The notes under the pieces were generated by a model. That model worked only from the letters and a program-made list of their open reading frames with translations. It was not told the origin of the DNA and did not search any database. A stretch of 15,482 bases of DNA from Candidatus Omnitrophota bacterium. GTDB taxonomy: Bacteria; Omnitrophota; Gorgyraeia; 2-01-FULL-45-10. Positions 7,301 through 12,913 of this stretch are shown here, in pieces. The stretch's first letter is position 1. The number at the start of each line of letters is the position of its first letter. Where the stretch lies: contig JAPLMG010000098.1 in NCBI GenBank assembly GCA_026387165.1, positions 1-15,482 on the forward strand, given 5' to 3'. The position numbers and the translations under genes were made by a program.

Positions 7301-8979
7301 TCTTTGATTGGGACGGCAAGCCCGTATCGGCCGGCATGGTGCATGGCGCCAATGTATTCACCGAAAAGAACGCGAGCATAAATCTCGAGCGCCGGGGCGT
7401 TGGCATAGAGCCGGATGAAAAAGCCAATTCGGTTGGTGTCGAAATTTCAAGTAAAATGGAGGTGGACTTCAATCTCCTCTTTAAAGAGTCCGAGACGACG
7501 CCCGCCTTAATGAGCTCATATTTCGAACAGATACTTGCGAAATGCCTGGAAAACGCGGTATGGAAATTCTGGGCGCTCAGAATAGAGGCCGAGGACAGGC
7601 CGGGTGAAAGCGTTGTCGCGCAGGTGTCGCCGGCAATGTCGGCGGAGATAATTAAGTTGCATGAAATCATATTGAACTCCGATCTGATAGGAGAAAGAAA
7701 AGAGTCTTACGAAGAAGCGATAATCAAACGGCTGGAGCAATATTTTCCGGATGTGCGTACGCTGGACAAGGCCTATGAAAAGCGCTCGTCTCTAGACAGA
7801 GTTTTTGACAGCATGCCGGTGGCTCGTCTTAAGATGACGGCGGCCAAGTTGATCGCCAAGGAACTCGTCTTTGATCTCGGTATGAGAACCGTGCGCGATC
7901 TCGCCAAAAATTATAACGTAGCCGAAACAGATGTTATAAGGGCATACCTTAAGGAAGCGGCCCGGTTTAATACTTATAAAAACGTGAAGTCTGTTATCGA
8001 TAACAAAGAATATCTCTTGCCAAGCGGGCAGATTAAATTATTAAGAGAGCTTCGTGAAAATCTTATAAAGGCAATATCAAATCGGCTTGCGTCGAAAACC
8101 GCGTCAGGTATTGCGTGGAAATTAACGTCATTACCGGCTGCATTGAAGTCCACTCAAGGCCCAATCGTATCAGTCCAAAGAGAGTATGTAGAACCGCCGG
8201 AGAAATTTGAGAAAATCCATAGCAATGTTCAGCAAGCCTTTAGCGCGCTAAACTCGGAAGCAAGAGAAGAAAGCCAATTAAGCACATCCGTAAGCAAGCT
8301 GCGCGGAACGAGCCAAAACCTAATGGATGTTAATAAGTTTCGATTCTGCTTGCCCATCGAGGTTCTTAGGAATTCACCTGATATTGCGCTTGCATTAAAC
8401 AGCACCGGATTATTGAAGCAAAAACCGCAAGACGCGGAAAATGTCGAATTTGAACTGGTGGTAACAGGCGTGACGGAAGAAGACGTTAAACTTATAGAAG
8501 GCCTTAACAGAGACGATATTAAGAAAGCGTTAAATCTACCTAAAAAGTTTACCGTATCTGTAATAACAGAGGCGCAGATCCAGGAAACAGCCCAACGCTT
8601 CGGTTACGATGCCTCTAACCCCAAGAATAGAGTAGCGATCGTAAAAGACTTCTTCTCAGGCGCCTTGGCTAAGGGAGAATACATGGCTATAGCCACAGAC
8701 GCCCTTGACAGCACGGAAAAGGCCGATGCCTTAAAAGAGGAGTTAGAAAGAGAGCTTAAAGCTGAATTATCGCAAGAAAACATCTCAATTCGTGTGTTAG
8801 TCAGGCCTGAAAGCGGTAAGAGCATGTATTCGCTCTCGAAGATAATCAATGACTGGCTGGATGCCATTAATCAGGGCAATTTCTCTACAATAAGCAGGAT
8901 ATTACCTATCCCCGCCCCGCTAACGCCGGAACTCGAAAGAGCCATAAGGACGGCATGGGCGGTCCTAATAGCGGCATAA
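4276..8979 (+). CDS. giant secreted-type protein with nucleotidyltransferase motif and large NAD-glutamate-dehydrogenase-like domain
   Basis: 1567 residues. The N-terminus (MFTVKDRYILLSK, then a hydrophobic stretch) is a signal peptide with a likely cut after AIA (29-31), followed by STLAP (36-40). Residues 317-335 carry a polymerase-beta-type nucleotidyltransferase motif: GSVNGE, then SDIDM (D332, D334). From about residue 610 to 1260 it resembles the catalytic core of large NAD-dependent glutamate dehydrogenases (GdhB/180-kDa type): VARGGLR (650-656), EGGSKGAF (689-696, K693 in the catalytic lysine position), DEGTGEFGD, a Rossmann-like stretch near 826-850 and ANSVGVE (1050-1056, like the family's DNSAGVD). 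The Trp of GGLRW is Cys657 and the dinucleotide glycine motif is altered. Residues 1310-1567 are unrecognised and end TPELERAIRTAW and a terminal AA. The ATG at 4276 is chosen because the next Met lies inside the signal peptide. Activity is uncertain. Confidence 0.8.
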   Translation: MFTVKDRYILLSKAIALAMACLFLVNDIAIAQPSVSTLAPLAASENPRVKREITASMYRASRFIWLANSPRYLDLLSRYNALALLLPSGRYLMAPETAANDLLLIRSAIHEDNEILMQQEENLHPTRYNRLMRQVLGRDDIMKLYRVLSHYKEPNKQPNNIIFNDLISKAFEILSIIDEDLVYPSELKLEEREFIALMRPILQAKDSRDRYKNFSQVFFDTDKRTKAIKALQENKDERFYRVASENKDAGFEGAAIRIWEDALGLTAGCLRIPQSEVISRLNSLDKEAHSQFRFILSQRVANYLGSCSSGIDKIYLFGSVNGEADDIGPCSDIDMLIQVSSSEVKGPVTERVDAINKHVTVRFNEIMAASGMSIGSLIDVSNKIVTGDDIMAKRGFAQVAASIYDPSRILYDRKEDGFFTPDEATEELKALPIMGNEEAFKEYNAKAGNGITKKDYLGGFARDMDRAGRILQMTRPVDELNKLVEEYGVEIKQLDILRAVSEIILQLVSPQEGVDNIERLSRIRKVFAKHPEISKRLIKYFETRFDPAKDLDTRGEESGNMRLELLKILEDLNGDLHDKGIFQKALGIMIAAVKTDYYVKKRTELFLSIVPRAIVLYDEHGSLVHTPPYAIIWVHVPYGAFGLHSRYADVARGGLRCIRPERTNLMNNLMSECVALSTTQNRKHTDISEGGSKGAFVYHEGLNRIAAVMGYVDGLIGTALVDENIAVASGGAAIDPLELGPDEGTGEFGDFITARAYMRGLGTWRIFMTGKSALLDGVSHMENDLLSPPERGNRVTSQGVMAHAFEFARYLRERGAIRPSSAGPITLSVTGWLDGDVASGIVERSIDHYGDNVAIRSGTDISGVVFDPSLEGLDHAVLLQMYRSKSPAKIFPKDRLHAGGFVAVARPGSGSENYTILGPESLKAMNTRALDPEVLRKLGVEEKYKSQAGLKDGEDLITVLERDSNGRPVRIRAHNMYIRDAMFFLASSDMLITGGGVRNSIDNKNWELFFDWDGKPVSAGMVHGANVFTEKNASINLERRGVGIEPDEKANSVGVEISSKMEVDFNLLFKESETTPALMSSYFEQILAKCLENAVWKFWALRIEAEDRPGESVVAQVSPAMSAEIIKLHEIILNSDLIGERKESYEEAIIKRLEQYFPDVRTLDKAYEKRSSLDRVFDSMPVARLKMTAAKLIAKELVFDLGMRTVRDLAKNYNVAETDVIRAYLKEAARFNTYKNVKSVIDNKEYLLPSGQIKLLRELRENLIKAISNRLASKTASGIAWKLTSLPAALKSTQGPIVSVQREYVEPPEKFEKIHSNVQQAFSALNSEAREESQLSTSVSKLRGTSQNLMDVNKFRFCLPIEVLRNSPDIALALNSTGLLKQKPQDAENVEFELVVTGVTEEDVKLIEGLNRDDIKKALNLPKKFTVSVITEAQIQETAQRFGYDASNPKNRVAIVKDFFSGALAKGEYMAIATDALDSTEKADALKEELERELKAELSQENISIRVLVRPESGKSMYSLSKIINDWLDAINQGNFSTISRILPIPAPLTPELERAIRTAWAVLIAA

Positions 8980-9015
8980 TCTCAAAGAATTCATACGAAA
9001 AACCACAAATGTTTT

Positions 9016-9074
9016 GGGGACGTGTCACTTTGGGACACTCCGCAAAGTTGTGCGTCCCTTTTTGGCACGTCCCC
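9016..9074. repeat. palindromic element with GGGGACGTG/CACGTCCCC ends
   Basis: The ends at 9016-9024 and 9066-9074 are perfect 9-bp inverted repeats, extendable by imperfect pairing. Inside is a smaller GTGTC/GACAC pair and a GTCCCTTTTT stretch. It looks like a mobile palindromic (REP/MITE-like) unit. A weak terminator role for the upstream gene is possible but not clear. Confidence 0.6.
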
Positions 9075-9087
9075 TAATACCGAACAC

Positions 9088-9115
9088 AGTAACCAGAGTA
9101 ACCAGGAGTAACCAG
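9088..9115 (+). repeat. three copies of AGTAACCAG
   Basis: AGTAACCAG occurs at 9088-9096, 9097-9105 and 9107-9115, the last pair separated by one G. It lies between the two palindromic elements and directly abuts the left end of the second one. Confidence 0.7.
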
Positions 9116-9213
9116 GGGTCAAGTCTCAACAATCAACAAGAATATTCGGAAATAAATCCTATTTATGTTATTATTAGAGGAAGAAGAAATTGTTGAAAGT
9201 TGAGATCTGACCC
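9116..9213 (+). mobile_element. short inverted-repeat element, possibly an internally deleted IS200/REP-type transposon
   Basis: The 24-bp ends at 9116-9139 and 9190-9213 are imperfect inverted repeats. The left end begins GGGTCAAGTCTCAAC, and the complement of the right end begins GGGTCAGATCTCAAC and finishes TCAACAA. The 50-bp interior has a reading frame ending IYVIIRGRRN, like the YHVIxRGNRR motif near the start of Y1 (IS200/REP-associated) transposases. The 98-bp size fits a MITE-like derivative. The link to a transposase rests on about ten residues and is tentative. Confidence 0.45.
9140..9196 (+). pseudogene. possible N-terminal fragment of a Y1-type transposase
   Basis: The frame reads EYSEINPIYVIIRGRRNC then stop. 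IYVIIRGRRN resembles the conserved opening YHVIxRGNRR of REP-associated tyrosine transposases, in which the catalytic residues come much later and are absent here. The fragment lies exactly between the inverted repeats of the 98-bp element. It may be chance. Confidence 0.25.
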
Positions 9214-9349
9214 TAAAAGACTAAAAGACATAATCCCAGCGCTATTAATCTCTTCGCCATATCCATATAAAATATCAGTATGTCACAACAGTAATCCGTA
9301 AACAAATCCAAGTCAGGAAAATCATTCCCACTTTTCGGCTTTAAATTCA

Positions 9350-9378
9350 TTGACCAAACCTTTCCTTTCCCTTATAAT
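9350..9378 (+). promoter_or_regulatory. sigma-70-type promoter of the Wood-Ljungdahl operon
   Basis: TTGACC (9350-9355), an exact 17-bp spacer and a perfect TATAAT (9373-9378). The predicted start near 9385 leaves a leader of about 17 bases before the fhs ATG. No strong Shine-Dalgarno sequence and no riboswitch-like structure is apparent in that leader. Confidence 0.65.
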
Positions 9379-9401
9379 AATTAGCTCATAATCCTGATGC
9401 T

Positions 9402-11072
9402 ATGATGAGATCACAGCCTATCCACACTATTGCCGCGAAACTCGGCATAACCAGGAAGAATCTCGAGCTTTTTGGGGATTATAAAGCCAAAATATCGCTT
9501 GATATCCTCAAGATGCCGGGTTCCCGTAAAGGGAAATATGTCGTTGTTACCGGCATTACGCCTACCCACTTGGGCGAGGGGAATACGGTCACCACGATAG
9601 GCCTTTCGATGGCCTTGAACCGGCTCAGGCTAAAGGCAGTCGCATGTATAAGGCAGCCGTCGATCGGGCCGTTCTTCGGCGTAAAAGGCGGGGGAGTCGG
9701 CGGGGGAAAGTCGCTAGTTCTACCGGAAGAAGACATAAATCTGCATTTGACAGGCGATATCCACGCTGTCAGCCAGGCGCATAACCTTTGCGCGTCGTTC
9801 ATAGATAACCATCTTTACAGGGGAAACAAGTTAAATATCGACATCGAACGCATCTATTGGCGCAGGGTCGTAGACGTGAACGACCGCGCTTTAAGGCGCG
9901 TCATTATAGGATCAGGCGGCGGCGATTACGGAGTAGAGAGAGAGACGGGTTTCGACATCACCGCGGCAAGCGAGCTCATGGCGATACTGGCCCTCTCCGA
10001 ATCGATCGCCGACTTGAGAAGACGGATCTCGAAGATAATAGTCGCGCTCACGAAAGACGGAAAGCCGGTTACCTGCGAGGACCTGAAGGTCGCCGGATCG
10101 ATGGCGTTACTGCTGCGGGACGCGATAAAGCCGAATCTCGTACAGACGAGCGAGGGCACGCCATGTATAATTCATACTGGGCCATTCGCGAATATCACTC
10201 ACGGTAATAGCTCGATTATTGCCGATAGGATAGGTTTAAAGCTTGCCGATTTCGTCGTTACCGAATCCGGATTTGGAGCGGATTGCGGACTGGAAAAATT
10301 TGTAGATATTAAATGCAGGCAGAGCGGGCTGAAACCGGATGCGGTCGTCCTGGTCGCGTCTATAAGAGCGCTTAAGGTTCATTCGGGAATATTCAAGATG
10401 ACCGTTGGAAGGCCGCTCGACAAGGAGATCGAACGCGAAAATCTGAAGGCCGTGGAGCTCGGCTCATCGAATCTTAAGAAACAGATAGAGAACTCGATCA
10501 TTTACGGCGTGCCGTGCGTCGTGGCGATAAACAGATTTAAGGCAGATACCGATAAAGAAGCCGCTCTCGTTAAAAAGATAGCCCTCAAAGCCGGCGCTGA
10601 TTCTTGCGTTGTGAGCGAGGTCTTCACGAAAGGCTCCAGGGGCGGGGTCGATCTTGGTAAGGCCGTGATAGAGGCGGTAAAGGTAAAGAGCCATTTGAAG
10701 TTTTTATATTCTTCGGCAGCTTCGATAAAAGAGAAGATGGATAGGATAGCCAAGACGATATACGGCGCTAAAGAGGTCAGCTATGAGCCGCTCGCCCAGG
10801 CGAGTGTGCAAAATTATGAGAAACTTGGCTTAGGGAGGCTGCCGATCTGCGTGGCAAAGACGCATCTATCGCTATCGCACGATCCGGCCCTGAAAGGCGC
10901 GCCGCGGGATTTTGTGCTGCCGGTGCGCGAGATACGGCCATCGGCCGGCGCGGGATTTTTGTACGCATTATGCGGGAAGATCCTGACAATGCCGAGCCTG
11001 CCGTCGCATCCGGTGGGCGAATGTATCGATGTGGACGCTAAGGGAAATATGAAGAGTTCATTGCGTTTGTAG
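9402..11072 (+). CDS. fhs: formate--tetrahydrofolate ligase (10-formyl-THF synthetase), divergent
   Basis: 556 residues, the usual length. The enzyme activates formate with ATP onto tetrahydrofolate, the first folate step of the Wood-Ljungdahl methyl branch, in the cytoplasm. Family motifs run through the protein: LFGDYKAKI, PSIGPFFGVKGG, DINLHLTGDIHAV, WRRVVDVNDRALR, ETGFDIT, PNLVQTSEGTP, TGPFANITHG, ESGFGADCGLEKF, DIKCR, AKTHLSLS, SAGAGF and a late MPSLPSHP. Several positions are unusual: the P-loop reads GEGNT with N61 where the family has Lys, REPS is RQPS (Q85), and GGGYAQ is GGGKSL (K103). The start is the first ATG after a good promoter; the Shine-Dalgarno sequence is weak. It opens a same-strand run with fchA, folD, metF and acsB. 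Identity of the family is firm; catalytic competence is less so. Confidence 0.92.
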   Translation: MMRSQPIHTIAAKLGITRKNLELFGDYKAKISLDILKMPGSRKGKYVVVTGITPTHLGEGNTVTTIGLSMALNRLRLKAVACIRQPSIGPFFGVKGGGVGGGKSLVLPEEDINLHLTGDIHAVSQAHNLCASFIDNHLYRGNKLNIDIERIYWRRVVDVNDRALRRVIIGSGGGDYGVERETGFDITAASELMAILALSESIADLRRRISKIIVALTKDGKPVTCEDLKVAGSMALLLRDAIKPNLVQTSEGTPCIIHTGPFANITHGNSSIIADRIGLKLADFVVTESGFGADCGLEKFVDIKCRQSGLKPDAVVLVASIRALKVHSGIFKMTVGRPLDKEIERENLKAVELGSSNLKKQIENSIIYGVPCVVAINRFKADTDKEAALVKKIALKAGADSCVVSEVFTKGSRGGVDLGKAVIEAVKVKSHLKFLYSSAASIKEKMDRIAKTIYGAKEVSYEPLAQASVQNYEKLGLGRLPICVAKTHLSLSHDPALKGAPRDFVLPVREIRPSAGAGFLYALCGKILTMPSLPSHPVGECIDVDAKGNMKSSLRL

Positions 11073-11132
11073 CGTTTATTGGGTTTATTGTGTTACGTAT
11101 GACAACACAATAAACGCTAAAAACCCAATAAA
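11073..11132. repeat. long hairpin between fhs and fchA built from GTTTATTG units
   Basis: Inner stem 11084-11094 with 11104-11114 (11 bp, 9-base loop) and outer stem 11075-11086 with 11121-11132 (up to 12 bp), separated by an asymmetric bulge. Both arms consist of GTTTATTG-type repeats. There is no T-run after the stem, so this is not a standard terminator. It could affect expression of fchA or simply be a dispersed repeat. Confidence 0.6.
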
Positions 11133-11157
11133 CACAATAGACCTAAATGGGGGATGA

Positions 11158-11733
11158 ATGTATATTGACGGTTCTGTTCGAGTTTATTTAAACGATCTTG
11201 CGGCGCGCAAGCCCGCGCCGGGCGGAGGAAGCGCAGCGGCGTTGAACGCTGCAATCGGCGCAGGGCTTTTGTCGATGGTAGCCAATTATACTGATGGCGC
11301 AGAAGCGGTCCTGAAAAAGACCGAAGAGGCCAGAAAAAGGCTGCAGGCATTGATCGATGCCGATATTGAGGCATACGGTAAATTGTCCAAGGCGATGAAG
11401 GAATGCAAAGATCCGGCGAAGCTGGACGCCTCTTACAGAGAAGCGGCAAAGCCGCCTTACGAGGTTTGCAAGATATCCGCCGAATGTCTCAAGTTATGCG
11501 AAGAGCTGGCCGACCGCGGCAACAAGAATCTTATCACAGATGTGGCGATCGCCGCGATATGCCTGGAAGGCGCTTTCTTCGCGGCGAAATTCAACGTCTA
11601 TATAAATTTGAAATACATCAAGGATATGGATTTCATAGGCGAAATACATAAGACCTTGCAGCCTTTAGAGGAAGAATTACCGAAGCTTAAAGAAGGTATC
11701 CTGGAAAAGTGCGAGGACGTAATAGCGAAATAA
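11158..11733 (+). CDS. fchA: methenyltetrahydrofolate cyclohydrolase (FchA, cyclodeaminase family)
   Basis: 191 residues of the formiminotransferase-cyclodeaminase family (stand-alone cyclodeaminase-type, normally about 200 residues). It interconverts 10-formyl-THF and 5,10-methenyl-THF, the step between Fhs and FolD. The N-terminal signature APGGGSAAAL, then MVANYT, is clear, followed by the conserved helical stretch around LIDADIEAY and a C-terminal NVYINLKYI. The ATG at 11158 is chosen over that at 11154, whose frame stops after four codons; GGGGG at 11149-11153 serves as ribosome binding site. Its presence matters because the adjacent FolD seems to lack the cyclohydrolase catalytic lysine. 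An alternative reading as formiminotetrahydrofolate cyclodeaminase of histidine breakdown is unlikely in this context. Confidence 0.9.
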   Translation: MYIDGSVRVYLNDLAARKPAPGGGSAAALNAAIGAGLLSMVANYTDGAEAVLKKTEEARKRLQALIDADIEAYGKLSKAMKECKDPAKLDASYREAAKPPYEVCKISAECLKLCEELADRGNKNLITDVAIAAICLEGAFFAAKFNVYINLKYIKDMDFIGEIHKTLQPLEEELPKLKEGILEKCEDVIAK

Positions 11734-11739
11734 GTGAGC

Positions 11740-11875
11740 TTCGTCATTGCGAGGGCACTTTAGTGCCCGAAGCAATCTCCGACGGAGAGATTGCTTCGTA
11801 CTTCGATAAACTCAGTACGAAGTCCTGAGCTTGTCGAAGGACTTCGTCGGCCTTCGGCCTCCTCGCAATGACGAA
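11740..11875. repeat. full-length palindromic repeat (TTCGTCATTGCGAGG ends) with nested second repeat
   Basis: Perfect 15-bp inverted ends at 11740-11754 and 11861-11875. Inside is a second palindrome, CGAAGCAATCTC (11768-11779) with GAGATTGCTTCG (11787-11798), and a third, different element at 11801-11839. The end sequence matches a palindromic repeat seen in many unrelated bacterial genomes. It fills most of the 199-bp fchA-folD gap, and its transcript would fold into a large branched structure. Confidence 0.85.
11801..11839. repeat. nested palindrome CTTCGATAAACTCAG/CTGAGCTTGTCGAAG
   Basis: Left arm 11801-11815 and right arm 11825-11839 pair with a few mismatches. The right arm matches the common CTTCGACAAGCTCAG repeat, distinct from the surrounding GTCATTGCGAG family. 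It therefore appears to be one repeat inserted in another. Confidence 0.7.
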
Positions 11876-11932
11876 AAACACGAATTATGACACAGTCTGA
11901 ATGACGGTATGTTAAATTAAAGGAGCAATAGT

Positions 11933-12808
11933 ATGTCAGCTCAATTATTAGAGGGCAAGGTAATAGCAGAAAAATTAAAATTAGCGATCAAAGCCGAAAT
12001 TGATAGTTTGAAGGTAAAAACAGGCAGGGCGCCTAAGTTAGTGGCTCTGCAGATCGGCGATAACGCGGCGAGCGCGGTCTATGTGAAGGCGCAGAAGAAA
12101 GTTGCCGATGCGCTCGGCATTGAATATGAACTAATGACCGCGCCCGACAACATTTCCGGGGCCGGGGCCCGGAAATTGGTAAAAGAGATGAATAAGGATG
12201 ACAGTGTCACGGCGATCATATTACAGCTTCCTGTACCGAAAGGAATAGACGCGAAGAGATTAATAAATTTAATATCCCCTTTAAAAGATGCCGAGGGTAT
12301 GACACTAGAGAATCTGGGCAAGATCGTATCAGGCCAATATAAGATCGGCCCATGCACCGCGATGGCAGTGATGGAGCTATTGGAATCGACCAAAGTCAAT
12401 TTATACGGAAAAGAAGCGGTCGTGGTAGGCCATTCAGAGATAGCCGGTAAGCCGCTAGCCCTGATGCTCTTAAATAAATTCGTGACCACTACAGTATGCC
12501 ATATCGCTACGGGCGAGCGCGGTGTATTGCCGGAACATGTGAAGCGGGCCCAGATCCTGATATCGGCTGTAGGTAAAGCTGGGGTAATAAAAGGCGATTG
12601 GATAAAAGACGGTGCTATAGTCATAGATGTGGGCATAAATAAGATCGGTGATAAAATTGTCGGCGATGTAGAATTCGACATTGCCTCACAGAAAGCCTCA
12701 TACATAACGCCGGTTCCGGGCGGCGTAGGGCCTTTGACGACGACGATGCTAATGAGGAATACGGTAGAATTATTTAAAGGACGTCATTGCGAGGAGCGAA
12801 CGAAGTGA
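11933..12808 (+). CDS. folD: methylenetetrahydrofolate dehydrogenase, FolD family, probably lacking cyclohydrolase activity
   Basis: 291 residues. FolD normally oxidises 5,10-methylene-THF and hydrolyses methenyl-THF; in the Wood-Ljungdahl direction it reduces methenyl-THF. Motifs: SAVYVKAQKK (47-56), ILQLPVP with Q98, KDAEG (118-122), VVVGHSEIAGKP, GDWIKDGAIVIDVGIN and YITPVPGGVGP. Numbering matches E. coli FolD without gaps through the active site. Catalytic Lys54 is Gln, Asp121 is Glu, and Gln98 is kept. Loss of this Lys is known to abolish cyclohydrolase but not dehydrogenase activity in the human homologue. The Arg often found in the GRS nucleotide-phosphate loop is His, so cofactor preference is open. 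AAAGGAG at 11919-11925 supports the ATG. The last eight residues, GRHCEERTK less the first, and the TGA come from a palindromic repeat. Confidence 0.93.
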   Translation: MSAQLLEGKVIAEKLKLAIKAEIDSLKVKTGRAPKLVALQIGDNAASAVYVKAQKKVADALGIEYELMTAPDNISGAGARKLVKEMNKDDSVTAIILQLPVPKGIDAKRLINLISPLKDAEGMTLENLGKIVSGQYKIGPCTAMAVMELLESTKVNLYGKEAVVVGHSEIAGKPLALMLLNKFVTTTVCHIATGERGVLPEHVKRAQILISAVGKAGVIKGDWIKDGAIVIDVGINKIGDKIVGDVEFDIASQKASYITPVPGGVGPLTTTMLMRNTVELFKGRHCEERTK

Positions 12809-12894
12809 GCGACGAAGCAATCTCAAAGACGGGCTTGCAACAGGCTCCGCAATCTAAAAGAGATTGCTTCGCCCCTTCGGGGCTCGCAATGACG
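12782..12894. repeat. full-length palindromic repeat overlapping the 3' end of folD
   Basis: CGTCATTGCGAG (12782-12793) and CTCGCAATGACG (12883-12894) are perfect 12-bp inverted ends; GAAGCAATCTC and AGATTGCTTCG pair inside. It is the same family as 11740-11875. It begins inside folD, whose final codons and stop (12806-12808) are repeat sequence, and ends 19 bases before the metF start. Confidence 0.85.
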
Positions 12895-12913
12895 ATCACA
12901 TGAGGAATGCCAC

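Larger units (their letters stand above)
8980..9401. other. gene-free interval of 422 bp filled with repeats and ending in a promoter
   Basis: Between the second giant gene and fhs there is no supportable complete gene. The first half (9016-9213) consists of two palindromic elements and a triple 9-mer. The stretch 9214-9349 is AT-rich and shows nothing I recognise. The last 52 bases carry the promoter of the downstream operon. Confidence 0.7.

Noticed and set aside
7113..7670. 185-codon ORF on the minus strand
   Set aside because: It is antisense to the GDH-like domain of the second giant gene; it is Ser/Leu-rich with no recognisable motif, as expected of a codon-bias shadow.
9014..9196. 60-codon + strand ORF as a gene
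   Set aside because: It runs through two palindromic elements and the AGTAACCAG triplet and has no ribosome binding site. Only its last 19 codons resemble anything, and those are reported as a possible transposase fragment.
9214..9401. Tetrahydrofolate or other riboswitch before fhs
   Set aside because: The predicted transcript starts near 9385, leaving too short a leader, and no conserved riboswitch core or paired elements were recognisable upstream.
11154..11168. ATG at 11154 as the fchA start
   Set aside because: Its frame hits a stop after four codons; the ATG at 11158 opens the family-matching frame.
11740..11875. Rho-independent terminator after fchA
   Set aside because: The stem is much longer than a terminator, has no T-run after it, and matches a dispersed repeat found again at 12782. 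The next gene continues the same pathway.
12079..12705. 208-codon ORF on the minus strand
   Set aside because: It lies entirely antisense to folD, whose + strand translation matches the family throughout. No family features are seen in the antisense product.
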